Source: Acidimicrobiaceae bacterium
GTDB taxonomy: Bacteria > Actinomycetota > Acidimicrobiia > Acidimicrobiales > Ilumatobacteraceae
Length of the DNA: 64,000 nt
Direction of reading: 5' to 3'
NCBI GenBank assembly: GCA_016722025.1
Contig: JADKGZ010000016.1
Span: forward strand, 1-64,000
This document shows positions 42,721 to 50,877 of this stretch, in pieces. The translations under genes were made by a program, and so were the position numbers. The notes beneath the pieces were generated by a model that saw nothing but the letters and a program-made list of their open reading frames with translations, was not told the origin of the DNA and made no database searches. Numbering within the stretch: position 1 is the first letter of the stretch; each line of letters opens with the position of its first letter.

Positions 42721-43688
42721 TGGTGGCAGTGGGGTCGAAGTGCCGAGTGTGCAAGGAGCCGGCCATCATCGATCTGCCCCGGCACAACGCTCACTTCTGC
42801 GCCGAGCACTTCCTCGAGCTGTGTCGTCGTCAGGTCGTGAAGGCGATCGAGAAGTTCGAGATGCTCACCAAGGACGATCGAATCCTCGTTGCAGTGTCGG
42901 GCGGCAAGGACAGCCTCGCCGTCTGGGATCTCCTGATCGATCTCGGCTACCAGGCCGATGGCCTGTACATCGGTCTCGGCATCGGTGAGTACAGCGACAC
43001 GTCGGCCGAGTTCGCACGAGCGTTCGCCGCGCAACGCGACCTGCACCTCATCGAGGTCTCGTTGCGCGACCAGTACGGCTACGACGTGCCCACTGCGTCG
43101 AAGGCGACCAAGCGAGTGCCGTGCAGCGCCTGCGGCATCAGCAAGCGGCACCTGTTCGACAAAGCAGCACTCGATGGTGGCTACACCGTGCTGGTCACCG
43201 GCCACAACCTCGACGACGAGGCAGCCGTGCTCTTCGGCAACACACTGCGGTGGGATGTCGAGTACCTCGCCAGGCAGTTGCCGGTGCTGCCCTCGCGGCA
43301 CGGCTTCCCGAAGAAGGTGAAGCCGCTGGTTCGGCTCACCGAGCGCGAGATGGCTGCGTGGTGCATCGTGCGCGGCATCGACTACCTGGTCGACGAGTGC
43401 CCGATGGCGGTGGGCAACAAGCACCTCGCGTACAAGGAGGCGTTGAACGCGATCGAGCAGCAGTCGCCCGGCAGCAAGGCGGCGTTCTACCTCAACTTCC
43501 TCGAGAACATGGCGCCGCTGTTGGTGGGTCGTTCAGCTGCCGCCACCGACTCGCTGCAGTCCTGCAGCTCGTGCGGGGCGCCCACTACGGGCGACCTGTG
43601 CGCGTTCTGCCGGGTGGTGGCCAAGGCCAGCGCCCACGAGCCGGTGCCGGTGGAACTGGTGCTCGGAAAGGGAAGAGGCCGACGATGA
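42720..43688 (+). CDS. ttuA: tRNA 2-thiouridine/2-thioribothymidine synthase, TtuA/TtcA family
   Basis: 322-residue PP-loop ATPase that replaces the 2-oxygen of a tRNA pyrimidine with sulfur. An N-terminal zinc finger (CRVCKEPAIIDLPRHNAHFC) precedes the PP-loop ILVAVSGGKDSLAVWDLL. The Fe-S/active Cys are in KRVPCSACGISKRHLF; VTGHNLDDEAAVLFGN follows. A C-terminal zinc ribbon CSSCGAPTTGDLCAFC closes it. This two-finger layout is that of TtuA (TIGR00269), which uses TtuB and modifies U54, not of TtcA (C32). Its stop overlaps the trmI start. Confidence 0.85.
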   Translation: MVAVGSKCRVCKEPAIIDLPRHNAHFCAEHFLELCRRQVVKAIEKFEMLTKDDRILVAVSGGKDSLAVWDLLIDLGYQADGLYIGLGIGEYSDTSAEFARAFAAQRDLHLIEVSLRDQYGYDVPTASKATKRVPCSACGISKRHLFDKAALDGGYTVLVTGHNLDDEAAVLFGNTLRWDVEYLARQLPVLPSRHGFPKKVKPLVRLTEREMAAWCIVRGIDYLVDECPMAVGNKHLAYKEALNAIEQQSPGSKAAFYLNFLENMAPLLVGRSAAATDSLQSCSSCGAPTTGDLCAFCRVVAKASAHEPVPVELVLGKGRGRR

Positions 43689-44455
43689 ATCGCTTGCTCG
43701 CATTCGGAGACAAGGTGCTGCTGCTCGACAACAAGCAGCGCCGCTACCTGATCACGCTCACCGAGGGTGCCGAGTTCCACACGCATGCCGGCTTGGTGCC
43801 ACATGCCGAGTTCGTGGGGCAACCCGAGGGTGTGGTGCTGAAGAGCACGAAGGGCGCCGCCTACACGGCGCTGCGCCCCACGTTGGAGGACTTCGTCCTG
43901 GAGATGCCCCGCGGCGCACAGGTGATCTACCCGAAGGACCTTGGGCCGATCTGCATGCTGGCCGACATCGGCCCGGGTGTGCGCGTCCTGGAGAGCGGCG
44001 TCGGATCCGGCGCACTCAGCATGACCATGTTGCGCTACGGCGCCGAGATCGTCGGCTACGAACTGCGCGAAGACTTCCTGAACCGAGCACGCACCAACGT
44101 GCGCAGCTTCCTCGGCGAGGAGGCGTTGAGCCGCTACGAGCTGCACCTTCGTGATTGCTACGACGGCATCGACGAGCGCGACGTCGACCGAGTGGTGCTC
44201 GACCTGCCCGAGCCCTGGCAGGTGGTGCCTCACGCGGTGCACGCGCTGCGGCCTGGCGGCATCCTCATCGCGTACACGCCATCCATCACGCAAGCTGCGC
44301 AGACTCGTGAGGTGATGGCCAACAAGGCCTGGAGCGGCACTCGCACGCTGGAGGTGCTGCACCGAGGCTGGCACATCGAAGGTCAGGCGGTGCGCCCCGA
44401 CCATCGAATGGTGGCCCACACCGGGTTCCTCACGGTCGGTCGCTTCATCGGCTGA
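43685..44455 (+). CDS. trmI: tRNA (adenine-58-N1)-methyltransferase TrmI
   Basis: Makes m1A58 in the tRNA T-loop; 256 residues. The small N-terminal domain has GDKVLLLDNKQRRYLITLTE. The Rossmann methyltransferase part shows QVIYPKDLGPICMLADIGPG, VLESGVGSGALSMTMLRYGA (SAM motif I), VGYELREDFLNRARTNV and VVLDLPEPWQVVPHAVHALR (motif IV). It overlaps ttuA by 4 bases. In mycobacteria trmI also precedes the arc/mpa-dop-pup-prcBA genes. A terminator follows at 44481. Confidence 0.92.
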   Translation: MNRLLAFGDKVLLLDNKQRRYLITLTEGAEFHTHAGLVPHAEFVGQPEGVVLKSTKGAAYTALRPTLEDFVLEMPRGAQVIYPKDLGPICMLADIGPGVRVLESGVGSGALSMTMLRYGAEIVGYELREDFLNRARTNVRSFLGEEALSRYELHLRDCYDGIDERDVDRVVLDLPEPWQVVPHAVHALRPGGILIAYTPSITQAAQTREVMANKAWSGTRTLEVLHRGWHIEGQAVRPDHRMVAHTGFLTVGRFIG

Positions 44456-44480
44456 TTGCGGCAACCCGGCGGACGCGCGC

Positions 44481-44506
44481 AGAAGGCGGCCCACAGGCCG
44501 CCTTCT
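44481..44506 (+). terminator. Terminator after trmI
   Basis: AGAAGGCGGCC (44481-44491) pairs perfectly with 44496-44506 around a 4-base loop, 25 bases past the trmI stop. Confidence 0.8.
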
Positions 44507-44536
44507 GGTGCGAACGAGGCCCCGGTGTCAGGGACC

Positions 44537-44611
44537 GATGCAACGACCCCTGATACAACGACGCTGGATACAACGACGCCGGATGAAACGACGCTGGATG
44601 AAACGACTCAG
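44537..44611. repeat. Five tandem 15-base repeats at the ferredoxin 3' end
   Basis: Units start at 44537, 44552, 44567, 44582 and 44597, typified by GATACAACGACGCTG and GATGAAACGACGCTG. The outer copies are degenerate. The last unit contains the ferredoxin stop codon (44608-44610, minus strand). Confidence 0.8.
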
Positions 44612-44853
44612 GGTTCGATGAAGATGCATTCGCCGGGGCATTCCTCGGCGCTTTCGATGACTGCGTCGAGCCGGCTGTCGGGGAAGTTGGCCATGCCGTC
44701 GGCGCCCTGGGGGAGCCCCTTGGCGGTGGCATAGATCTTGTCGCCTTCTTTGACGTAGGCGAGACCATCGTCGAGCAAGGTGAACACGTCGGGGGCAATC
44801 TCTTCGCACAGGCCGTCGCCCGTGCACAGATCCTGGTCGATCCAGACCTTCAT
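44608..44853 (-). CDS. Small ferredoxin
   Basis: 81 residues, acidic. Four cysteines: C10 and C16 in DLCTGDGLCEEIAPDVF, C72 and C76 in EECPGECIFIEP. The CX5C...CX3CP spacing fits the single-cluster (3Fe-4S or 4Fe-4S) ferredoxins that serve cytochrome P450 and other monooxygenases in actinobacteria. GGAG lies 9 bases before ATG 44853, so this gene uses a ribosome binding site. The redox partner is not in the window. It is transcribed against trmI, whose terminator lies between them. Confidence 0.85.
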   Translation of the reverse strand: MKVWIDQDLCTGDGLCEEIAPDVFTLLDDGLAYVKEGDKIYATAKGLPQGADGMANFPDSRLDAVIESAEECPGECIFIEP

Positions 44854-45032
44854 ATCGTTGTGTCTCCTATAGCCGAGGGTCAGACGTGCTGAGCATACCT
44901 GCAGGTCCCCCTCTGGGCGTCATTTCACACGGTCCGAATCTTGACACGCACTCTCCGTGGGAATTGACTAGGCCCAACGGCTCATTTTCCGGCTCTGGCA
45001 GAGTTTTCGGCACTCTGGGTGAGGATTGGGGT

Positions 45033-45038
45033 TACTAT
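45033..45038 (+). promoter_or_regulatory. -10 element TACTAT before the surface protein gene
   Basis: TACTAT lies 61 bases before ATG 45100; GGGAG (45090-45094) is the ribosome binding site. Further up, TTGACA (44941-44946) and TTGACT (44964-44969) resemble -35 boxes but have no matching -10 at normal spacing. The rest of the 246-base gap holds the ferredoxin leader. Confidence 0.4.
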
Positions 45039-45099
45039 CGCCTCACCGGCAGCACGTAGGCATCTGCGATCTGCACAGCAACGAAGAACGGGAGCAGTC

Positions 45100-46050
45100 A
45101 TGAACACACTGAAGCACCGCGGCGGATCGCGCATCGCACTGTTCGTCGCCGGCGTCGTGATCGCCCTGTTCGGCGCCGTCGCCGGTGGTGTGGGCACGGT
45201 CTCGGCTCACCACGTCGAGCTCGAAGCCAGCGTCGACTGCTCCTACGTCGTGTACTGGACCGCTTCGAGCTGGAACCCGGGCGACCTGTACGGAGAGAAC
45301 AACCAGATCGACGTCTCGTACCAGGTAGAAGGTGCCGGCCCCAGCCTGCCGCTGGCTTCGGGTGCGTTCACTCCCGGCTCGAACTCGTTCTCCGGCTCGT
45401 TCACCTTCCCCTCCGGGGCCAGCCACGAGGTCATCACCTCGGTGGCTGTGGGCCTGTGGGGTGGCACGGTGTGGCCGGGCGGGCCCGACACCGTCACGGT
45501 GTACAACCCCGGTGAGTGCGAGACCACCACCACCGCCGGCAACACCACGACCACTGCAGCCAACACCACCACCACGGCAGCGAACACCACCACGACCGCA
45601 GCCAACACCACCACCACGGCAGCGAACACCACCACCACGGCAGCCAACACCACCACCACCGCAGCCAACACCACCACCACCGCTGCGAACACCACCACCA
45701 CGGCAGCCAACACCACCACGACCGCTGCGAACACCACCACCACGGCAGCGAACACGACCACCACGGCTGGCAACACCACCACGACGGCTGGCAACACCAC
45801 CACCACGGCTGGCAACAACACAACGACGACCGCCGGCAACACCACCACCACTGCCGGGGCAACCACCACCTCCGAGGTGGCCTCCGAGGCGCCCACCACC
45901 ACCCAGTTCGACAGCGAGACGCCCACCACCACCACGGCTCGCTCGCTGCCCCCTACTGGCAGCCGTAGCGGCTCGATGCAGCTGGTGGCGCTGGGCTTGC
46001 TGCTCATCGGGCTCTCACTCGTCCTCACCGCCCGCCGGCGCATCGCCTGA
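45100..46050 (+). CDS. Exported Thr-repeat surface protein with LPxTG-like anchor
   Basis: 316 residues. A signal peptide (GSRIALFVAGVVIALFGAVA, predicted cut near VSA-HH) is followed by a domain of about 105 residues with two Cys (VDCSYVV; NPGECE) and a beta-rich pattern. Residues about 148-253 are 15 copies of a 7-residue unit A-(A/G)-N-T-T-T-T, a probable stalk and a rich site for O-glycosylation. The C-terminus is LPPTGSRSGS, a membrane helix (MQLVALGLLLIGLSLVL) and TARRRIA, the arrangement of a sortase signal. Ligand and function are unknown. Confidence 0.82.
   Translation: MNTLKHRGGSRIALFVAGVVIALFGAVAGGVGTVSAHHVELEASVDCSYVVYWTASSWNPGDLYGENNQIDVSYQVEGAGPSLPLASGAFTPGSNSFSGSFTFPSGASHEVITSVAVGLWGGTVWPGGPDTVTVYNPGECETTTTAGNTTTTAANTTTTAANTTTTAANTTTTAANTTTTAANTTTTAANTTTTAANTTTTAANTTTTAANTTTTAANTTTTAGNTTTTAGNTTTTAGNNTTTTAGNTTTTAGATTTSEVASEAPTTTQFDSETPTTTTARSLPPTGSRSGSMQLVALGLLLIGLSLVLTARRRIA
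45541..45858 (+). repeat. Tandem 21-base coding repeat, 15 units
   Basis: Units of 21 bases (one unit of 24) beginning AAC-ACC encode NTTTTA(A/G). Differences between copies are almost all synonymous (ACC/ACG, GCA/GCT, GCC/GCG), except for the change from Ala to Gly in the first copy boundary and the last four. Confidence 0.9.
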
Positions 46051-46083
46051 TCCCAGCGGGCGATCGTCACTGAACGAAGCAAC

Positions 46084-46133
46084 AACACCGCGGGGTCCGC
46101 TGCATGGCGGACATGGCCGGGCCCCGCGGTGTT
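46084..46133 (+). terminator. Compound hairpin after the surface protein gene
   Basis: AACACCGCGGGG (46084-46095) pairs with 46122-46133 over 12 bp; the loop holds an inner 6-bp hairpin (GTCCGC 46095-46100 with GCGGAC 46107-46112). The last stem base is the first base of the arc -10 hexamer. Confidence 0.75.
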
Positions 46134-46138
46134 AGGTT
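46133..46138 (+). promoter_or_regulatory. -10 element TAGGTT before arc
   Basis: TAGGTT ends 6 bases before ATG 46145, abutting the upstream terminator. Confidence 0.45.
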
Positions 46139-46144
46139 CCCTGC

Positions 46145-47860
46145 ATGGCCGATGGTGACACCAACGAGTCGATGGCGGTGCTGCAGGCGCAGCTGATCGT
46201 GCTGGACGGCGAGATCGAACAGCTGCGGCGCAAGCTCGCCGACGCTCCGAAGCGGCAACGGGCCCTCGAAGAGCGCCTGCTGGAGACGAAGGGGCAGTTG
46301 GCCCACGCCATCTCGCAGAACGAGAAGCTCAGCTACACGCTGCGCGAGGCCCGTGAGCACATCTCCACGTTGCGCGACGAGGTCGAGAAGCTCACGCAAC
46401 CGCCCTCCGCCTACGGGGTGGTCGTCGGCAAGAACGACGACGGCACGGTGGATGTGCTCACCAGCGGCCGCAAGATGCGCGTCGGGCTGCATCCCGAGAT
46501 CGAGCACGACGATCTGGAGCGCGGCGACGAGGTGGTGCTCAACGAGAGCTTCAACGTGGTGCAGGCCCGCCACCCGGAGATCACCGGCGAAGTGGTCACC
46601 ATCAAGGAGCTGCTCGACGACGGCGTGCGCGCACTGGTGGTGGGCCGCGCCGACGAAGAGCGTGTCTGCGAGCTCGCCGACTCGTTGCGCGGAGTGCACC
46701 TGCGCACCGGCGACACCATGCGTCTCGATCCACGCAGCAGCCTGCTGCTGGAAAAGCTGCCGCGACCCGAGGTCGACGACTTGTTGCTGGAAGCGGTGCC
46801 CGACATCGCCTACTCCGACATTGGCGGGCTCGACCCGCAGATCGAGCAGATCGCCGACGCGGTGGAACTGCCGTTCCTCTATGCCGACCTGTTCGCCGAG
46901 CACCGGCTCCCGGCGCCGAAGGGCATCTTGCTGTACGGCCCGCCGGGTTGCGGCAAGACGCTCATCGCCAAGGCCGTCGCCAACTCACTGGCCAAGAAGG
47001 TGGCGGAGAAGACCGGCGGCGAGAAGGGGCGCAGCTACTTCTTCAACATCAAGGGCCCCGAGCTGCTCAACAAGTACGTCGGCGAGACCGAACGACAGAT
47101 CCGGTTGGTCTTCCAGCGCGCTCGCGAGAAGAGCGAGGAGGGCTGGCCGGTCATCGTCTTCTTCGACGAGATGGACTCGATGTTCCGCACCCGTGGATCG
47201 GGCATCAGCAGCGACATGGAGAGCACGATCGTGCCCCAGCTGCTCGCCGAGATCGACGGCGTGGAAGGCCTGCGCAACGTCATCGTCATCGGCGCCACCA
47301 ACCGCGAAGACCTCATCGATCCGGCCATCCTGCGCCCCGGTCGTCTCGATGTGAAGATCAAGATCGAGCGTCCCAACGCAGCCGCGGCGAAGCAGATCTT
47401 CGCGCAGTACCTCACCGATGAGATCCCCATCGATGCCGGCTCGTCGGTACCGGAGATGATCGAGGCCACCGTTGCCGAGATGTATCGCGACGACGAGGCC
47501 AACCAGTTCCTCGAGGTCACCTACCAGAACGGCGACAAGGAGATCCTGTACTACAAGGACTTCTCGTCCGGGGCCATGATCGAGAACGTCGTTCGACGAG
47601 CGAAGAAGCTGGCGATCAAGCGTGTGATCGCTGGTGGCACCCGCGGGGTGTGCCTCGCCGACCTGCTCGAGAGCATCCGGCAGGAGTACAAGGAGCACGA
47701 GGACCTGCCCAACACCACCAACCCCGACGACTGGGCGAAGATCAGCGGCAAGAAGGGCGAACGCATCGTGTTCATCCGAACGCTCGTCAAGGGTCGCGAA
47801 CAGCACGACCGCGCCGGCGGGCGCGCCATCGAACGCGTCGGTACCGGGCAGTACCTGTAG
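46145..47860 (+). CDS. arc: Proteasome-associated AAA ATPase ARC/Mpa
   Basis: Hexameric unfoldase that recognises pupylated proteins and feeds them into the 20S core; 571 residues. An N-terminal coiled coil (about residues 10-90; QLIVLDGEIEQLRRKLADAP) is the Pup-binding part, followed by OB domains. The AAA domain has Walker A LLYGPPGCGKTLIAKAVANS, Walker B VIVFFDEMDSMF and GATNREDLIDPAILRPGRLD. The protein ends in GTGQYL; the terminal Tyr-Leu is the known gate-opening tail for the proteasome. It is 3 bases from the end of a convergent gene. Confidence 0.96.
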   Translation: MADGDTNESMAVLQAQLIVLDGEIEQLRRKLADAPKRQRALEERLLETKGQLAHAISQNEKLSYTLREAREHISTLRDEVEKLTQPPSAYGVVVGKNDDGTVDVLTSGRKMRVGLHPEIEHDDLERGDEVVLNESFNVVQARHPEITGEVVTIKELLDDGVRALVVGRADEERVCELADSLRGVHLRTGDTMRLDPRSSLLLEKLPRPEVDDLLLEAVPDIAYSDIGGLDPQIEQIADAVELPFLYADLFAEHRLPAPKGILLYGPPGCGKTLIAKAVANSLAKKVAEKTGGEKGRSYFFNIKGPELLNKYVGETERQIRLVFQRAREKSEEGWPVIVFFDEMDSMFRTRGSGISSDMESTIVPQLLAEIDGVEGLRNVIVIGATNREDLIDPAILRPGRLDVKIKIERPNAAAAKQIFAQYLTDEIPIDAGSSVPEMIEATVAEMYRDDEANQFLEVTYQNGDKEILYYKDFSSGAMIENVVRRAKKLAIKRVIAGGTRGVCLADLLESIRQEYKEHEDLPNTTNPDDWAKISGKKGERIVFIRTLVKGREQHDRAGGRAIERVGTGQYL

Positions 47861-47863
47861 CGC

Positions 47864-48742
47864 CTATCGCGGTGCGCGAACCCGCGACGCCGGTTGGTAG
47901 TTGACCCCCGCGGTGTCGTCCACTCTGCGGAGCAGCAGCTCGCACGGCGGCTCGAAGCGAGCAGCGAACTCCAGCGACCGCGCCTCACCGATCAGCTCCC
48001 ACGGCAGCGAGGTGAGGCGGTCGGTGTCATCCTCGAGCGTTTGCCGCAGCGCCACCCCGGCGGCGGTGACGGTGCGGCCGTCGGCCAGGCCGCGCTGCGC
48101 GAGGCTGGCCCACGCCGCCGCGATGTCGTCGGTCGCAGTGCCTCTGGAGCGGGCCAACCAGTCGGGCTCGTAGCCGAGCCAGCCGTTGTGCAGCACCGAG
48201 GCCTCGGCATGGCCGAGGCCGGCTGCGACCACCAGCGCCCAGTGCGTATCGCCACGCCACTCGCGCAGGCAGTTCACTGCGTGCCACCCTGAGAGCAGCG
48301 GATCGGCCGGGCGTGGCACGGCGAGGTGTGCCCCGAAGAACGTGCGGCCGACCAGTGGCAGCTGCTCGACGGCCGCCCACAGCTCGTCGGCGTACTCGAC
48401 GAGTGGGTCGACGATGCCGGGCGCGTGCAGTCGAAGGCCCTCCGCGACGGCCTCGTCGCGCGCTGACCACATCTCCTGGAAGCGCTCCTGGCTGAGCAGC
48501 AGACCGAACACGCCGCGGATGCCTGCCGGACTGATCGACCCGAAGGCGGCGACGACTGCCTCGGGCCCCGAGCTCGCCAGCGGTGCGCAGCGAGCGGCGA
48601 TGTAGCCCAGCGGACCGGCCAGGCCCGGCGGCAGCCCTGCTGCCTCGTAGCGCCGAATCGCGCCAGGGTCCCAGAAGATCCATCCGATCGTCGTCTGCAC
48701 CGAGCGAGCGTTGCGGCGAGTGATCTCGAACCAGTCGGTCAT
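47864..48742 (-). CDS. SCO6745-family conserved protein
   Basis: 292 residues, mostly helical. It matches the actinobacterial SCO6745/SalK-type family in layout: TTIGWIFWDPGAIRRYEAAG near the N-terminus, AARCAPLASSGPEAVVAAFG, LSGWHAVNCLREWRGDTHWA and VLHNGWLGYEPDWLARSRG. The conserved HNxWLGY and REWRGD segments define the family; the biochemical role is unknown. Start ATG 48742 is the first codon of the conserved region; only GACACT (not TA-type) lies 6 bases upstream. Confidence 0.72.
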   Translation of the reverse strand: MTDWFEITRRNARSVQTTIGWIFWDPGAIRRYEAAGLPPGLAGPLGYIAARCAPLASSGPEAVVAAFGSISPAGIRGVFGLLLSQERFQEMWSARDEAVAEGLRLHAPGIVDPLVEYADELWAAVEQLPLVGRTFFGAHLAVPRPADPLLSGWHAVNCLREWRGDTHWALVVAAGLGHAEASVLHNGWLGYEPDWLARSRGTATDDIAAAWASLAQRGLADGRTVTAAGVALRQTLEDDTDRLTSLPWELIGEARSLEFAARFEPPCELLLRRVDDTAGVNYQPASRVRAPR

Positions 48743-48798
48743 CTCGCGAGTGTCGCCGATCGTGGGATGTCACCGCCATCCGAACCGCCGCACAGCGC

Positions 48799-48804
48799 TA
48801 CTGT
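48799..48804 (+). promoter_or_regulatory. -10 element TACTGT before the lipoprotein gene
   Basis: TACTGT lies 35 bases before GTG 48840, leaving a short leader with the ribosome binding site GGGGGAGGG (48827-48835). Confidence 0.4.
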
Positions 48805-48839
48805 CGGAGAGGTTCGGCTCGCAGATGGGGGAGGGTGCC

Positions 48840-50837
48840 GTGCGCAAGTCCTGTGCAATCGCGATCGCGCTGACGTTCGGAGTTGCGGCCTGTTCGGGGA
48901 GCGACTCTGCGCAGCAGGCGCAGCCCAACGGCGCTCCCGAGTCGTCGGTCATCTCGACGACCAGCGCGACGGCCACCACCGACACGGTTGCGCCCGACCC
49001 AACCGGCCCCGGTGACGTGACGCTGTACGCCGGAGCATCGAGCAACACGATCCTGCCCACGGTGAACGGCGACCACAGCTACATGGCCGACTCGCCCGGC
49101 TGGGGCGACGTCGAGCCGAACGACATCGGCGTCTTCGTGCCGACGTGGGACCAAGGCCGCGTCGATGTGGGCAATGGCAACGAGGATGCTGCCTGGGTGC
49201 ACGACGACCTGCGCACAACGGCCCTCGCTCTCCGCCGAGGCAACCAGCTCGTCGTCATGGCGACCGCCGACGTGTACATGATCTTCGCCGCCGATGCTGC
49301 CGAGATCGAGCGTCGCGCTCGGGCCTTGCTGCCGCCCGACCTGAGCGAGATTGCCGAGATCGTGATCAGCGCCACTCACAACCATCACGGGCCCGACACG
49401 GCGTTCAGCGTGAACGACGAGTGGTACGAAGTCCTGGCCGATCAGATGGCCGACGCGATCTACGACGCCGCGACGCTGATGGAACCCGCGCGTCTGGAGG
49501 TGGTGAGCGGCGACCATCGCTTCGGCCAGAGCGACGGCCGCGATCCGCTGATCGTCGACCCGCGATTGAACGTGTTGCGCGTGGTGTTCGACGGCGACGG
49601 CGATCGCACCATCGCCACCGTCGTGCAGTGGGCCAGCCACCCCGAGACGACGCTCGGCTGGGAGCCCCCGGGCGACTACACCGAGCAGTGCGCCGCCAAG
49701 GGCTGGGCGGCCGACGACTGCAGCGCCGATGGTAGGTACTTCACGGCCGACTACCCGGGCATCGTGCGCGAGCGTGTGCAGGCTGCGCTCGGTGGCGAGG
49801 TGCTGTACTTCAACGGCGCCATCGGCAGTCAGATCGGGCCGGGTGACGCCGACGTGTGGCAGGTCGACGCGCAGCACCCGGTCGGCGATGGCATCACCGC
49901 CCCCTCCGGGGCGGAGCCGGTCGCGGGAGCGAGCGACCTTCGCAGTCAGAACTTCGCTCGCACCGCCGCGATCGGCACACAGCTGGCCGACCAAGTGCTG
50001 CGCCTGCTCGACCAGGCCACCGCCCTCACGGTCGACACGATCGACTGGCGAGAGCAGCCGTACTTCACGCGACTCACCAACATCGGGTTCCGCGTGCTGC
50101 TGGCCGACGGCTCGCTGGGTTGGCAGGATCCGACTGCGTACAACTGCAGCAGCACGCCGTTCACCGACGACAACTGCGTCGACGACGCAGGAGCGCTGGA
50201 AGACGATCCTGTGCTGACACCGCTGGTCGACAGTCAGGTACGCACGGGCGACGTGCTGAAGACGCAGATCTCCTGGATCGGTCTCGGCGAGGTCGGGTTC
50301 CTGTTCATGCCCGGCGAGCTGCCACCGGAGCTGGTGATCGGCCTCCCGACCGACTTCGAGAGCAACACGGCCGCCTACTACTCCGAACCTGCGCTGCACG
50401 CGGTGGGCGCGGCGTACGAGGTACCCGGGGCGCTGCTCGACCTGGTGCCGTCGCCCATCACGTTCACCGTCGGTCTCGGCGGCGACGAGCTGGGCTACTG
50501 GGTGCCGATCAACGAGGTGCGCCTGAAGTGCCTCGATCTGGTCATGCCGGCTGCCGGCGGGTACACGTGTCAACGGCTGTTCGACGAAGGGGTGCTGGTG
50601 GCACCCGATGCGGTTGCCGGCCCGGTGTGCCGCGATCTGCTCGACAACCCGACGCAGGCCGGCCAGGACGACGCACTGCAGCCTCAGCGCGAGGCACTGG
50701 CAGCGGTGTGCCGCTATGGCCAGGCACTGGGGCGCGAGCTGGGTGAGCCCGATGGCCACTACGAGGAGACCAACTCGGCCGGCTGGGATCTCGTCGACTA
50801 CACCTGGGCAGCGGCGCTGCAACTGTTCGACAGCTGA
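48840..50837 (+). CDS. Secreted lipoprotein, neutral-ceramidase-like hydrolase
   Basis: 665 residues from GTG 48840, chosen for the strong ribosome binding site 4 bases upstream. The lipoprotein signal AIAIALTFGVAAC has its acylated Cys at residue 18, followed by a Ser/Thr-rich linker. The catalytic domain has IVISATHNHHGPDTAFSVND (His-rich, like the zinc site of neutral/alkaline ceramidases), VVQWASHPETTLGWEPPGDY, EVLYFNGAIGSQIGPGD and WIGLGEVGFLFMPGELPPEL. This fits PF04734-like N-terminal domains. Actual ceramide cleavage is not shown; an amidase or other hydrolase of similar fold is possible. Confidence 0.6.
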   Translation: MRKSCAIAIALTFGVAACSGSDSAQQAQPNGAPESSVISTTSATATTDTVAPDPTGPGDVTLYAGASSNTILPTVNGDHSYMADSPGWGDVEPNDIGVFVPTWDQGRVDVGNGNEDAAWVHDDLRTTALALRRGNQLVVMATADVYMIFAADAAEIERRARALLPPDLSEIAEIVISATHNHHGPDTAFSVNDEWYEVLADQMADAIYDAATLMEPARLEVVSGDHRFGQSDGRDPLIVDPRLNVLRVVFDGDGDRTIATVVQWASHPETTLGWEPPGDYTEQCAAKGWAADDCSADGRYFTADYPGIVRERVQAALGGEVLYFNGAIGSQIGPGDADVWQVDAQHPVGDGITAPSGAEPVAGASDLRSQNFARTAAIGTQLADQVLRLLDQATALTVDTIDWREQPYFTRLTNIGFRVLLADGSLGWQDPTAYNCSSTPFTDDNCVDDAGALEDDPVLTPLVDSQVRTGDVLKTQISWIGLGEVGFLFMPGELPPELVIGLPTDFESNTAAYYSEPALHAVGAAYEVPGALLDLVPSPITFTVGLGGDELGYWVPINEVRLKCLDLVMPAAGGYTCQRLFDEGVLVAPDAVAGPVCRDLLDNPTQAGQDDALQPQREALAAVCRYGQALGRELGEPDGHYEETNSAGWDLVDYTWAAALQLFDS

Positions 50838-50864
50838 CGTCGGCGCCGGATGCGAGGTTGGCAG

Positions 50865-50870
50865 TAGGGT
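50865..50870 (+). promoter_or_regulatory. -10 element TAGGGT before dop
   Basis: TAGGGT ends 7 bases before ATG 50878. Confidence 0.45.
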
Positions 50871-50877
50871 CCAGCAC

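Noticed and set aside
44941..44969. TTGACA/TTGACT as a classic -35/-10 promoter of the surface protein
   Set aside because: No -10 hexamer lies 16-18 bases downstream of either box; the nearer TACTAT was preferred.
45541..45858. Array of 21-base repeats as a CRISPR or minisatellite
   Set aside because: There are no unique spacers; every unit stays in frame and differences are synonymous, so it is a coding repeat.
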